Source of the DNA: Alitta virens
Lineage: Eukaryota; Annelida; Polychaeta; Phyllodocida; Nereididae
Direction: 5' to 3'
DNA: 64,000 nucleotides
NCBI GenBank assembly: GCA_932294295.1
Contig: OW028580.1
Location: 25,034,975-25,098,974 of the forward strand
In this document: positions 1 through 10,459 of the stretch, piece after piece
Layout of the letters: each line of letters starts with the position of its first letter
Position numbering within the stretch: the first letter of the stretch is position 1
Translations under genes and position numbers: made by a program
The notes under the pieces: generated by a model
Seen by the model: only the letters and a program-made list of their open reading frames with translations
Told to the model about the DNA's origin: nothing
Databases searched by the model: none

Positions 1-897
1 CTCCTGCATGGCTGCCATTAGTTTAGTAAACTGCTGGGTCATCCCACTGACTTGGCGTCTGACCTCAGCCATGTCCTTGGCAAAGTTGGGGGCGGCTGCA
101 GAAGCTGGCGCCATCGCACCCACCTCCATTTGCTCCTTATCTCTTGCCACTATGCCATCGTCCAATGCCATGCAGAGACGGTACTCATCAGACTCGTAAT
201 TGGACACTAGCTGCATGGCGGTGGCGTAATTCCCAGGGCGTCCATCTTTTATAAGACGTTCCACGATATGACGATCCCGCAGGCCTCTCATATAAGCCCG
301 CAGCAACAGGCGTGTCTGGTCCACATTTAGGGCTGGAGCTGCTCTGCCCCGCCCTGCCGGTCCTAAGGGATAGGCCAGGTCCGCCTGCTCCCTGAATCGT
401 CGTCCATACGAGGTAGAGGTCTCGTATGCACCCTGCCTCGTCTTCTCCAGTTCATGGCGGAGGTGGTCGTCCTCGTGCGGCTGTAAGAAGGCTTCCTGCA
501 GATGGGTGCGAAGGCATGCCCAATCCACTGCCTCTCTGTCTGGTTGATGATCGAGGTAGTGCTCCAACTCTCGTCTGAGTGCTCCTTGAGCCGAGCGGGC
601 AGCGATGTACACTGTAAATTCAGAATATGGAATTGTTAGGTCCACTTCTCTGACCCACTCACAAACAGCTCCAGGGGTGGCTCCGTCATATGGCGGTACA
701 CACTTGGCAAGGTTGTCGGCTGTCATCCGGTCGCTGTTAAATTGATGCCGGTGATCTCGGTCATGTTCTTTCCTCCTGTCAGCGGCCCTGTTCTCAGCAC
801 CTTCATCTCGAAGCTCCTGTACAAATTCAGCGAATTGCTGGACGTAGACAGGTGCTGGAGCAGGAGCTGGAGCGGGGTTGTTCAGTGGGAGAGGCAT
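1..897 (-). CDS. Gag polyprotein of an LTR retrotransposon, 5' part, runs off the window edge
   Basis: An uninterrupted minus-strand reading frame of 299 codons starts at the ATG at 895-897 and is still open at base 1. The N-terminus is rich in Pro and Ala. It is followed by a charged Arg/Glu/Asp/His segment, then a region of Trp, Leu and Arg residues typical of retrotransposon capsid proteins, and near the edge an Ala/Met-rich stretch. No zinc knuckle is visible before the edge. Gag would form the particle that packages element RNA; protease and polymerase should lie to the left, outside the window. A primer-binding site and an LTR lie just upstream in the correct order. The frame has no stops, which suggests a fairly young insertion. 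It is more GC-rich than its surroundings. Assignment to Ty3/Gypsy rests on layout and the primer type, not on a sequence search. Confidence 0.75.
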   Translation of the reverse strand, partial: MPLPLNNPAPAPAPAPVYVQQFAEFVQELRDEGAENRAADRRKEHDRDHRHQFNSDRMTADNLAKCVPPYDGATPGAVCEWVREVDLTIPYSEFTVYIAARSAQGALRRELEHYLDHQPDREAVDWACLRTHLQEAFLQPHEDDHLRHELEKTRQGAYETSTSYGRRFREQADLAYPLGPAGRGRAAPALNVDQTRLLLRAYMRGLRDRHIVERLIKDGRPGNYATAMQLVSNYESDEYRLCMALDDGIVARDKEQMEVGAMAPASAAAPNFAKDMAEVRRQVSGMTQQFTKLMAAMQE

Positions 898-1066
898 GAT
901 GAACGGGAGACGTCAAGATGGCGGAGATCACTCAGGTTGGAGAGCTGGCACTTTCCTCAAGCTATTGGTTCATGTAGAACTGAGGTCCTTGTTGTCAATT
1001 TACAAGAACATTGCTGTGAGCTGTAGTTACAGTTGAGAGCTCCCTCCATTCAGGATTCCAATGTAG

Positions 1067-1084
1067 ATCACATCAGGGTCACCA
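1067..1084 (-). other. Primer-binding site complementary to the 3' end of tRNA-Trp
   Basis: Read on the minus strand, the bases directly after the LTR are TGGTGACCCTGATGTGAT. This matches the complement of a tRNA-Trp 3' end plus CCA, with about two mismatches. A tRNA-Trp primer is known from Ty3/Gypsy elements of the CsRn1 type. It sits one base inside the LTR edge and 169 bases before the gag start. Confidence 0.7.
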
Positions 1085-1085
1085 A

Positions 1086-1710
1086 TGTAAAGGTTCCTCC
1101 TCTTGGACTCTGGCAAGAGGCATACAACAGACTTCTCTGAATTGCTGAGGCAACTTCAGGCATCAAAAGGACAAGTTCCAAGGCTTGTGCTGATCTGTCA
1201 TGTAACCTTCAGTTAGCTTTCCATCCAGGCATTCAGTATAAGTTCCAAGTTAGGCATTTGAATAAAGAACTCTGCAAGACAGTAGGTTTGCTTCCTCAGT
1301 ACTGGTTCCTGGTTAGGTAAAAACTGATATATTTATTGCTCCAGAGCCTTGTATTAACAATAAGGCCCTTCAATCCTTCAAGTGCTAAAAGGGGGGTGGT
1401 CCCCCCCCCCTTAACTGCAAGAACTGGCAAAATGCCACTTTAAACTTGCAGGGATTAAGCCTGCAGAGACAAAGGGGCTCTCTGTACCAATGCATTGTAC
1501 TGTAGCTATTTTTAGCCCAAGCTGACACTGAGACAATGGCAGTGTCAGCAGTTGGCAGGTAGCTTGGCTTGGGGTACAGTAAAGTGCAATTAAGGAGGCT
1601 GTACTGCTCCAGATCAAAGGCCTGCCTGGACTTAGTGTAGAGGCAGCCTCAATGGGAAAATACAATTAGTACAGAACAATGCAAGGTGTAATTATGCTGG
1701 CATTCTGACA
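1086..1710 (-). mobile_element. 5' LTR of the minus-strand retrotransposon
   Basis: On the minus strand the segment begins TGTCAGAATG and ends CTTTACA, so it has the TG...CA termini of an LTR, and it abuts a primer-binding site at the correct end. It is 625 bases long. A minus-strand AATAAA lies at 1332-1337, a plausible polyadenylation signal. Bases 1711-1715 would be one copy of the target duplication; the other lies outside the window. The partner LTR is not visible, so the boundaries are inferred from motifs. Confidence 0.65.
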
Positions 1711-1858
1711 TACATTCATACATCTAACATTTAACATTTAATGTTTAACATTTCTCTTTCCTATCAGTGCACTAAATGATTATACAAGACTTAAACATGA
1801 TGGACATGAACTTAGGAGTATGCCTGTGCATACCAACTATGCATTTCAATGATTAACA

Positions 1859-2095
1859 TATTAAACAATGCATTTGATAACTAACATGCTAGTCATGGCA
1901 CTTCAAACCTCATGCATGACTAGCCATATTAAACAATGTATTCAATAACTAATCTAATAGTTATGCACTTCAAACCTCATGCATAACTAACTATATTATA
2001 CAATGTATTCAATAACTAACCTAGTAGTCATGCACTTCAAACCATGCATGACTAACTATATTAAACAATGTATTTAATAACTAACATGATAATTA
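1859..2095. repeat. Tandem repeat, about 67-bp unit, four copies
   Basis: Four units start at about 1859, 1927, 1994 and 2059 (spacing 68, 67 and 65). Each begins like TATTAAACAATG, continues with ATAACTAAC and, except the last incomplete copy, GCACTTCAAACC and GCATGACTA. Confidence 0.85.
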
Positions 2096-2099
2096 ATGC

Positions 2100-3580
2100 T
2101 GAACAAAGTCTCTGTGACTGTAGTTATGAGATATGTTATGAGATATCTATATCATAGAAAAGTGAGTGAATACAGGGCAGTGGACTTTACAATTTGAAAT
2201 TAATATAGCACATTTTTAAGTCATAAAACCATCTCATCACATGCTATTCTTTCATTTGTGATGATTATGATGTCATCAATCTTAATGGATGCCCTATGCA
2301 AATTTTGAGTAATATTAATGTGTCCTCCAGTCTAATTAAATGATCTATTGTTAACATCTCAGCATTATTCGCACCCTAATACCGCCTAATAATTATATCA
2401 TACAAATGATACACTAAATACACAAACAATTTTATCCGCTTGGAAGGTACATTAAAAAAATCGGCACTTTTTCATGAGGCAACTGCTTGGTCAGGAGAGA
2501 GAGAGAGGGGGGAGATGTATGCAGCCCCCTGTACCCGTTAATGTGGTGAGGTATATCGATTTAACTTTACAGTTCGTTTTCAACATTAGTTTCAAACTAA
2601 TTTTAGGAGGATTAGGCTGAACGGTACGTTTTGTTTGAGTGGAGAGATTAGTATTTTTTTAATGGGTTTCCTTCACAGTTAGAGAGGGATTCAATTCAAA
2701 TTATTTACAGTGTATGTGCACCCACGAAAGTATTAACTTGCGTAATTAATAGCCCTGGGGACATATTCCAGTTAAAAAGCATGAATAATAATAACACACA
2801 ATGTCTAGGCAGGTCTATAAACATGATATGTATAAAGTAAGACAGACTGCCTTGTTTATATGGTTTATGTTTGGCACATCATTTAATAAAATAAATTTCC
2901 CTTGTTCTTTTTGATTGAACCCTTCTTGGTTGAAATAAATTTATAATTTCATGATATTTATTCCAAATTTCAGGACCTGTGAAACAATTGATTTTTTTTG
3001 TAACAAATTTGTAATCTCTTTAATTGAAATTGATACATCCTGAATGGATAATTATGAATTTCAAACTTTGTTACAAACATGTCATTAAAACCACTTGGTA
3101 AGTTTAATGAATATGAGCTTTATACATCAATGTTAAAATGTGAAAGACAAATATTTATATAAAGGTGAAATTTCTTAGTCCTTAAAAATTTTAGCTATAT
3201 GTGGTGTTAAACTAGCTTCATTAATAACACAAATTATTCGTTTTGAAAAAAAAACTAAGTATCAAGAAATCACATATTCTGGATAGCATGGCACATTTTA
3301 CAAGTTCCGATATCAGTCACACGTATGACAGTTTTTTGAACTTTTTGATACTATTCTGTGCTATGGACAAAACAGTACAATCAATTTCAAATTATATTCC
3401 TTTTACTTGTTTATTGTTCATGATATGGGATGGAATGATTCTGATGGTTGAAAAGTTGCGAGTTTGCAAGTCGTGATTTGTCACTTTAGATATGTAAAAT
3501 ATAATTATGTGTGCAATGATACAGCTGCACATAATTTAGGTACATTATTAACACCAAGTTATACGTTTATCAAATCTTTT
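2100..3580. other. AT-rich DNA, no gene recognised
   Basis: Short open frames occur here, for example 3243-3476 on the plus strand, but none has recognisable domain content. A purine run (GA/GGG) lies near 2497-2513. I see nothing else that can be supported. Confidence 0.5.
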
Positions 3581-3585
3581 TCCAG

Positions 3586-4241
3586 GTGCCCTGATATTGA
3601 CAACTCCGCAGCAAAGAAATATCTATTGGATTGTGATGTGCTCACATCTGAAATGTCAAGAAAATACAAGCTGATTCGTCTATATCAAGTGAAGGAAATG
3701 ATCCATTCTATCAAGTTCAATGAGTTGAAAGTTTCAGAAAACATTGAAATTTACTTGTTCTTGCACAATGCAATCCTTTGCAGTATACGAGTGAAGATGA
3801 CATTAAGTCACTGTTTAGCATATCAAACAAGAGAACAGGCAATTGATTGATTCTGCTCATGAACTGCTGGGTAAGTATAATGATCAGAGAATATATTTAA
3901 AGTTAAATAAGGCAGTTATATGCTATTTGACATTTAAATATCATTTATCAAACCATATTTCTTTCTTTTATGATATACCATTCAGTGTTCAGAGTAAGTA
4001 GAATAGATTATTCCAAGGTATAATGTGCATGATGTGTTACTTGTGGGTAACAGATTACACTCTGCATGGTTTGAAACTATAATGCAATTGTTGCATTTTG
4101 TTGTATTTTTTTGGGTAGCCTCCTTTTGGTACTGGTGTGTATGTAGTGGAGTGACGTACTGCAGATTTACAACTAATTGGACTGTGTTGTGTTTGGCCAG
4201 AGAGCAGCTCTCTGATTTGGCTCAGAAAGACAGCTTGACAG
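3586..4241 (+). pseudogene. Possible decayed fragment of a spliced gene (two exon-like segments)
   Basis: Segment 3586-3870 follows an acceptor-like TTTTTCCAG and ends at a strong donor (GG then GTAAGT). It carries a charged open frame from the acceptor to 3850. A second frame that would give ...QLIDSAHELLG runs into the donor, so one or two frameshifts would be needed to read the segment through. A second exon-like segment at 4201-4241 (TTTGGCCAG before it, GTAATA after it) encodes REQLSDLAQKDSLT in one frame, but the phase does not match the first donor. I do not recognise the family. Either it is a relic of a coding gene or the splice-like signals are chance. Confidence 0.22.
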
Positions 4242-4249
4242 GTAATAAT

Positions 4250-5540
4250 TTAAATAAATGCTGTTTTCTATACATTTTCAGCATTGTAAAATGTAACACA
4301 AAAGCAGTACACTTAGATTCACACTGGAATGGCCTCAGTATGAAATGGCGGTAACAGCCATAAAATTAATGGCTGCAGACCTAATGGCCACGTGGTATCG
4401 ATATATTTGCATAACAGGGGAACCCCATTGAAAAACTGGACAGGTGGAAATGCATCAATTTCGATCCCAGTTTGATCCTGACAGAGCTCAGCACGTGATG
4501 ATCCCATGCATTCCAAATTTGCATCACAGGCGCCTTCCAGCAGAGGCTGGCATTTCAAGACATAGAAGAAACATTATTATGTCTTGACAGCGCAATGATG
4601 CCAGCTGGACGGTGCCTGTGTTCACATGAAGCAGGCAGCTAGTATACAAAAATGTGTTGTATGATCGAATTTAGGATATATGCTAAACGTATTTTAGTCT
4701 TGCAAATATACACCATACTCTCTTTCTCTGTATAACAATTTAATTGGTCACTGTCAGAAGTGAAAAGCTTGAGTATAGGTAACATGGTAATTAATTTTAA
4801 CTTTTACTTATATATGCATGTCAATTATTTTGCAGGCAGCATTAAATAAACAGCTATAATGAAGGGGGTTGGGGGGGGGGGGGGGGTTCAGCCTAATCAC
4901 ACTGTAGAAGTCATTCGTGTTCAGTCAGGTTTGTTTAAAACTTATTAGATTGCTAACAGTATTAAAATACTAAATTTATGTTGACAATGAGTAAAATTTA
5001 AGTTTATATGGTGTTGGGCTAACAATCAGATAGTGTTGTAACTTGACCTCATTTTATGAATTTATTTATTTTGCAAGACACTCTCGGTCTAAGCGTAGTC
5101 CATGCAGTTAACACTGTCATTGTGCAGCTGCTGTGCATGTTTATAAAATCATATTAATTATATGTATATATATTGTTTCCTATTTCAGGATTGAAGAATA
5201 CTTAATGCGAAATGTAGTTGTGTAGTAAGGCATAGTTACATTTAATGCAGCAATTATTGCATCGCTGACTGACTCTGTTCATAGACCTTCTAGCGGGAAG
5301 GATGGCACACTTCAGTGGTATGTGGCCATGACAGTGCAATGACTAATTACTTATTCTTGGGAAATAAATATTCCGGAATTTTTTAACATGAGACTTTTTC
5401 ATAGAATTTAGGAGTACTGGAAAGTTTGGTCATGCAATTTTAGATAGGTGTGCCCATTTTAACACTATCACAGTCAGACTTAATGTAACTGATTATGCAT
5501 TTTCTCAAATTTATGCACCTATGCATCTGTGACTTGAAAT
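4250..5540. other. AT-rich intergenic DNA with a G homopolymer
   Basis: No gene is recognised. A long G-run lies at about 4864-4887, otherwise ordinary AT-rich sequence. Confidence 0.5.
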
Positions 5541-5542
5541 GT

Positions 5543-5782
5543 TCCGCCTCTAAGGTAAGTTCTTGCCACTAGCAGCCGCGAGTGAGGGTTGATTGATGAG
5601 GTGAGACATAGGACGAGTCCATCCATGTTACTTGCCTCAGCATAGACACTGAGTACAAGGGACCAAATTTAACGTCTTATCCAAACGCTGGGATGTTGCT
5701 CATGAAAGGTGCCCGGGACTGGGATTGAACCCGGGTCCTTAGAGGAGCAGGTGGCATCTTACCAAACGACCACCCAGCTGCA
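5543..5782 (-). mobile_element. tRNA-derived SINE, family A, minus strand
   Basis: On the minus strand the element begins with a tRNA-like head containing an A-box-like TGGTCGTTTGG and a B box GGTTCAATCCC, the internal RNA polymerase III promoter. The body that follows matches the element at 15950-16188 (a segment mentioning CTTGAACTCGGTGTC-like sequence, a CTCACCTCATCAATCAAC-like segment and an end near GTAAGAACTTGCC). Family and orientation come from comparison of copies inside the window. Confidence 0.8.
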
Positions 5783-5789
5783 TATGGTA

Positions 5790-7250
5790 TCATGTATACA
5801 TCATTGGTTAGTGACAAACTTTTAATGTATCTCCTTACAACAGGCTTTATGTGTGTATTGCAATTTGATATAGAACATATCAAACCTCAAACGAGATTGA
5901 ATATTGCAATTAACTTACTCTAATCAATATCTGTATAATGAAAAATTACTTTCAGTAAAGCAAAGATCAGTGGTAAAGTCAAAGCCATTCAAATTGAGAA
6001 TATTTTTAATGTATCAAATTTTAGGAAAAATATATCATGCACTGGCTGTGACATACATGGAGTGTGCACCCCCGTCCCCTTCGCCCCCCCCCCCCCCCTG
6101 CAATGGAATTGAGACAAATGATGACGTGACTTACCACGTGCTGCTAACAATTAATACATTTTTATTGTTGATAAATCCTTATTTTTGTACTAATGTCTTA
6201 AAATCATAATAATAAATAACTCTTTGACATACCTGCGCCTTTCTAAAAACCAGCCAGTTCTCTAATTTGAGCACCAGTTCTAATATTTTCCCCTGAAATG
6301 CTGCTTGTCAACGATTATCAGATATTCATGACCTTTAAATGCCACACTAGTCATACATATACCAGCAACAACGGGCGTGTTTTACAAGTGTTGGCTATTC
6401 GTAATTCAGTAACTGTTTAACCAAATAAAATGTTCCACATGGACGTTTTTCAGAACTTGCCTGATTATGAGTGAGTAGCCATCCTTGGAGGCCAATTTTG
6501 TATTTAAGGGCTACGCGTAATAATAGTCCATACAAATTATTAAATAAAATATGTCCAGTGGACATATTTACTAATTTATAAGATCGTTTGATTTGTTTAA
6601 CTACTGTTTTTTAGCAATCAAGTACAGTTTGCAGTGCTCAACAGACTGCTCATTTCACGCATAAGTTTAATTGGTTTATAAGTACTTCTTTGTGAATATT
6701 CGCTTTCTAACATTTGGTCTTGTAGATGGCACCATATTTCCATTTTTATTCGATGGTTTCCAAATTATCGATTTAAAAAGTCTCCCTTCTAACTTTCCAC
6801 CTAATCGGATGGGCAGATACGATTTTTCCACGAGATGGTTTCTAAGTGTTGTTACTGAAAAAGTATTTCCTGCTACCCCTCAGGTTTTTGGTTTTACGAT
6901 TTGATTCTAAACTAAGTGAGAACTTAATTTGAGTGCAGTTAAAAAAGCTTTTGTGTCAAGATTTTTTTTTCTCTTTTTAAAAATTTGTTATGAATGAAAT
7001 CTATGGAATAGTTAGCAAACTTTTTTCGCCTAAAGAATAATTTAACAAGACGACTTTCAGAAATTTCTGTCCAAAAACTAATTTTTAGGCTTTCTGTAGC
7101 CATTGTCCTTAACATCCACTACATAATATGTATATGCTAAAGAACGAGAACGGCGAATGGTTCATAAATGTGTTTATGGCTGGTGGCCGCAGCATGCATG
7201 GAGATGCCTGGTTTCGTGTACTTTTTTTTTGATAAGTTCGTCAATTTTTA
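5790..7250. other. AT-rich DNA, no gene recognised
   Basis: A C homopolymer lies at about 6080-6099. The open frames here (5904-6209, 6671-6904, plus strand) lack recognisable domains, signal peptides or splice context. Confidence 0.5.
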
Positions 7251-7258
7251 TTAACGCA

Positions 7259-7379
7259 TGAATGCTGCATTTAGAAAAGTGAATGTCCATAAATGCTGCA
7301 TTTAGACAAGTGAATAACACTGAATGCTGCATTTAGACAAGTGAATAACACTGAATGCTGCATTTAGACAAATGAATGT
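7259..7379. repeat. Tandem repeat, 31-bp unit, four copies
   Basis: Units start at 7259, 7290, 7321 and 7352, exactly 31 bases apart. The core is AATGCTGCATTTAGACAAGTG. The middle copies are nearly identical and the outer ones diverged, as expected for local slippage or unequal exchange. Confidence 0.9.
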
Positions 7380-7515
7380 CAAAACCACTTTGAATCACAG
7401 AAATCATGACCACATTAACAGCAATCTGTCCTGGTCAGAAAACCAATTATCTAAAGCTTCAACAAACGGGATGCTATAGTGATGTCCCTTGTGTTATCAC
7501 TTGACAGAATAAACT

Positions 7516-7556
7516 CTTATCTAACCTTATCTTATCTTATCTTATCTTATCTTTAT
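7516..7556. repeat. Pentanucleotide microsatellite (CTTAT)n
   Basis: About seven units of CTTAT or close variants. A similar tail follows a LINE-like 3' end at 36380-36400, so this may mark the 3' end of a plus-strand retroelement. Confidence 0.75.
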
Positions 7557-8274
7557 TAAATGTTAGAACAAAATTAGAAATACCTCTTATACTGTACAAT
7601 ATTCATGATAACATATTTATTTCACACGGCCTATATTTTACCCTGTTTAATTTGTCATAGTTGCAAATAGCTTTCTCAATAATTATGGCCTTAAATATAA
7701 ACATAACATGAACCTTTTTATGGCCTAAAATGTAACATAACATGACCCTTTCACTAAGTAATGTTGCCGTGATTTCTACTTGAAGTGACACAATTATAAA
7801 TCCTGAGTTGTCAAAGGAGTGCCCAAACTTTTGCATACTATTAAATTGTCCTGGATTTTAATACGGGATGTCTGCTATGAAGTGTAGAGTTGAGAATCAT
7901 TATTTGGAGTGCTTGCCATTTATAAACATGGTCATGACGGACCTTGATGATGACAGACCCATATTTGACATGTACATTACAATTGATGCATTTTGCAACA
8001 CAATCTAGAGCGACGAACATTTTGTTCAGTAACAGGACCCTGAAGATTCAAGATTCCCTAACAGAGACAGAAGGACATATGCCTGGTTATTAGAAATGTA
8101 AAAAGGTTTTATTTGTTACAATGATGACTGAGAACTCTCCCTCTTCACCGAGGACTTATTGGTTGAATTAAGTGTTTGTTACCGTTAAGATTAGAAAATC
8201 CAATTTTGTAGTTGGATAGCAGTTCACATTCCTAGTTATATCCTGAGTTGGATGTTTTTTGTTGTTGATTATAT

Positions 8275-8440
8275 CCTAACGCCGAAGGTGGTGCAAAAAT
8301 GTCAATTAACTTCCGACCATGAGGGATATAACTATCCTATACTTCCTTTGGCATATTTACTAATTTGTTTGATTATTTTCAATTGTTTACTGTCCTTATT
8401 ATGCAAGAAAAGTTCAGTTAGTACTTAGGAGTGAGACATC
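8275..8440 (+). repeat. Dispersed repeat, also present in both palindrome arms
   Basis: The segment around TTAACTTCCGACC...GAGGGATATAAC, followed by GGCATATTTACT and TTGTTTGATT, is a diverged copy of sequence at 38735-38900 (opposite strand) and 53780-53930 (same strand). No coding capacity is seen. Class unknown. Confidence 0.65.
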
Positions 8441-8505
8441 AAGGGGAAATGATAACAATTACCACAGTTCACAGACCAAAATCTACAAAAAAATAACACA
8501 CACAC

Positions 8506-8603
8506 CCTGATAACATGCTACGTCTGCCCAATGTCGGCTCGATGTCGGCCCGATGTCGCTCACATAGGGCCGACATGAAAAAGGAGGTCAAATGTTATCT
8601 GGG
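8506..8603. mobile_element. About 100-bp inverted-repeat MITE with GATGTCGG repeats
   Basis: The ends are CCTGATAACATG and, inverted, CCCAGATAACATT. Inside are three short repeats of the form (C/G)GATGTCGG and an inverted GCCGACAT. Related termini reading ATGTTATCTGGG flank an element at 41627-41745 and its right-arm mirror, so this is a family. It is too short to encode a transposase. Confidence 0.6.
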
Positions 8604-8809
8604 CACTGCCAAAGAGTAATAATAAACCCTCAAAATAACATTGATGACTCTCATTTCAAAACAGTATGACACCACAAAAGTAGTGTCATCCTCTACAATT
8701 TATTTTTATTGCACAGCCCCCAACAAACTCAAGTTCCACCATTATAGATTGAGCGATGGATTTTACATGGATCTTGGAACTAAAAGACAAATTGTTGTAG
8801 CGTTCTTAC

Positions 8810-9857
8810 CCGCTGTCGGTCCATCTCTTCCTATAGTTGAATCTATAGTTTCTCGACTTATGTTGTCAGATAACATTGTTGTTACCAATTTATCATGGAA
8901 GTTTTCCCATGTAGAACCTGAAGAATCGTCATCCCAGACAGCAACTGTACCCTGATAAAGAACGTCATCATCCAAATTGAGGTCTACGTATCGAGGTTTT
9001 CCTTTACTCCCTCTGGATGCACTAATAAGTCCATGAAATACATATTCACCATTCAGCAACCCTTCTTGACGGGCAAGGATGAGACAATTGCGAAAGTCAT
9101 CTTCATACATGTACATCAGTGCCACTCTGGTCTTTTCTTTAATCTCAACAATAATATTTCTCATAATTTTCAGATTAACCTTGTCAAGGTTGTTCCCAGA
9201 CACAGTGGAAGCAAATGTGTACAGATATGCTTTGATTCCATGATCTCCTGCCACTTTTACAGCATGCTCAGCAGCAGCTTTATGCAGGGAAATGTCCGTG
9301 GTTATAACAGACAATCTGGTCCACTTAAATACCTTTAAAATACCAATTAGTACTTCAGTGCTGGCCAATATGCTGTGTCTCACTCTTGTAAAAGTTGGAA
9401 ACATTTGTTTGTTAGAGAGCAAGCTGCTTGTGCATGCGAATGTAACTTGTGGGATATTCCAAGCTGCTGCTAAGAGACCAACGGGTTCGCAAACAGTGCT
9501 TAAAGATGGTCCAATGATGCAATCAAGGGTTTTGGATTTCCTCTTGAATTCTAATATTGCGTTTAATCCATCCTTTGGGGTGTCGTTTGTATATTCTATG
9601 TAGTATTGTATACGATGTTGTGGTAGTATATGTTTTGCTCTTTCAAGACCCATGCGAAAAGCTATTGGTATGGATGGTCGAAGCACGTTCCTTGACCATA
9701 TGAAGCCAATAACCAAAGAATGTTCAGACTGGTTTTGGGGCGACTTGCCTGCTAGGCTACAATTAATGCTGTACAGTAAAATTAACAGTGTAAATAACGT
9801 GTAGTTGCGGATGAAGAATAACATGACTGATCCTGTCTGAACATGTATCATCCACAT
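8810..9857 (-). CDS. Receptor guanylate cyclase-like ligand-binding domain, first exon of a paralog
   Basis: The minus-strand frame opens at 9855-9857; an internal Met about 12 residues in gives a better signal peptide (LFTLLILLYSINC). The mature part is an ANF-receptor (periplasmic-binding-protein-like) domain with IIGPSLSTVCEPVGLLAAAW and TFTRV motifs, closely parallel to the exon at 42335-43388. A donor G|GTAAGAAC ends the exon at 8810 in phase 1, the same phase as the paralogous exon. Reading past it gives only a short tail and a stop. I find no matching second exon, membrane helix, kinase-like or cyclase exon between here and base 1. The rest of the gene may lie left of the window, or this is an orphan exon. 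The frame is intact over about 350 codons, which suggests selection or recent origin. It lies downstream of the main rGC gene on the same strand, as in a tandem receptor array. Confidence 0.8.
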
Positions 9858-10316
9858 ACAGTGTGTACCTCATAGATTTATACCGTGCAAGTCTCTGATG
9901 TTTATATTAACATTTTTTCTATCACTGTTGCTGTGACATGGGTGTGAATTTTGGTGGATGTTATCCTGTTTATCACACGCTGGTATGTTTACTATGTAAA
10001 TGTAGTATATTGAACTTTTGCTGAGCTTTCTGTGATTTGCTACTTTTACAGAGGTAAATAGTTTCAAATGGTGAGGAGACATGTTTAACAAATAGACAGG
10101 ACAGGCATTTCAGTAAAATACCCACTCATATGAATGTTTTGGTCATGTTCCAAATAGGCTTAGGTTTTCCTGATGTGCCGAAATGTGGGTTCTCACCAGA
10201 CATATACATGTTGGATTTCACCAAGTTAGCATGTTTCACTGAAACACAATTTACCAATAATTTAAAATTGTTTCTTAAGCTGGTAGTTGAGAAACTAAAT
10301 ACTTAATATATTGGAC

Positions 10317-10455
10317 TGGGTGAGTTTGTGAGTGAGTTGGTGAGTGAGATGGTGAGTGAGATGGGGGTGAGTTGGCGAGTGAGATGGTGAGTGAGTTGGT
10401 TAGTGAGATGATGAGTGAGTTGGTAAGTGAGTTGGTGAGTGGAGAGTGAGTGAAC
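10317..10455. repeat. Minisatellite of 12-bp GAGTGAGTTGGT-like units
   Basis: Many tandem copies of a 12-base unit alternating GAGTGAGTTGGT and GAGTGAGATGGT. The open frames across it on the minus strand are products of the repeat and are not called genes. Confidence 0.9.
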
Positions 10456-10459
10456 TGTA

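Noticed and set aside
1411..1665. 84-codon minus-strand open frame
   Set aside because: It lies inside the retrotransposon LTR and has no domain content; taken as chance.
7259..7379. CRISPR-like array (31-bp repeats)
   Set aside because: Units are directly adjacent without unique spacers and the context is animal DNA.
8641..8955. 104-codon plus-strand frame and other frames at 9033-9603
   Set aside because: They overlap the minus-strand ligand-domain exon or its read-through tail in the opposite sense; only the minus strand shows domain motifs.
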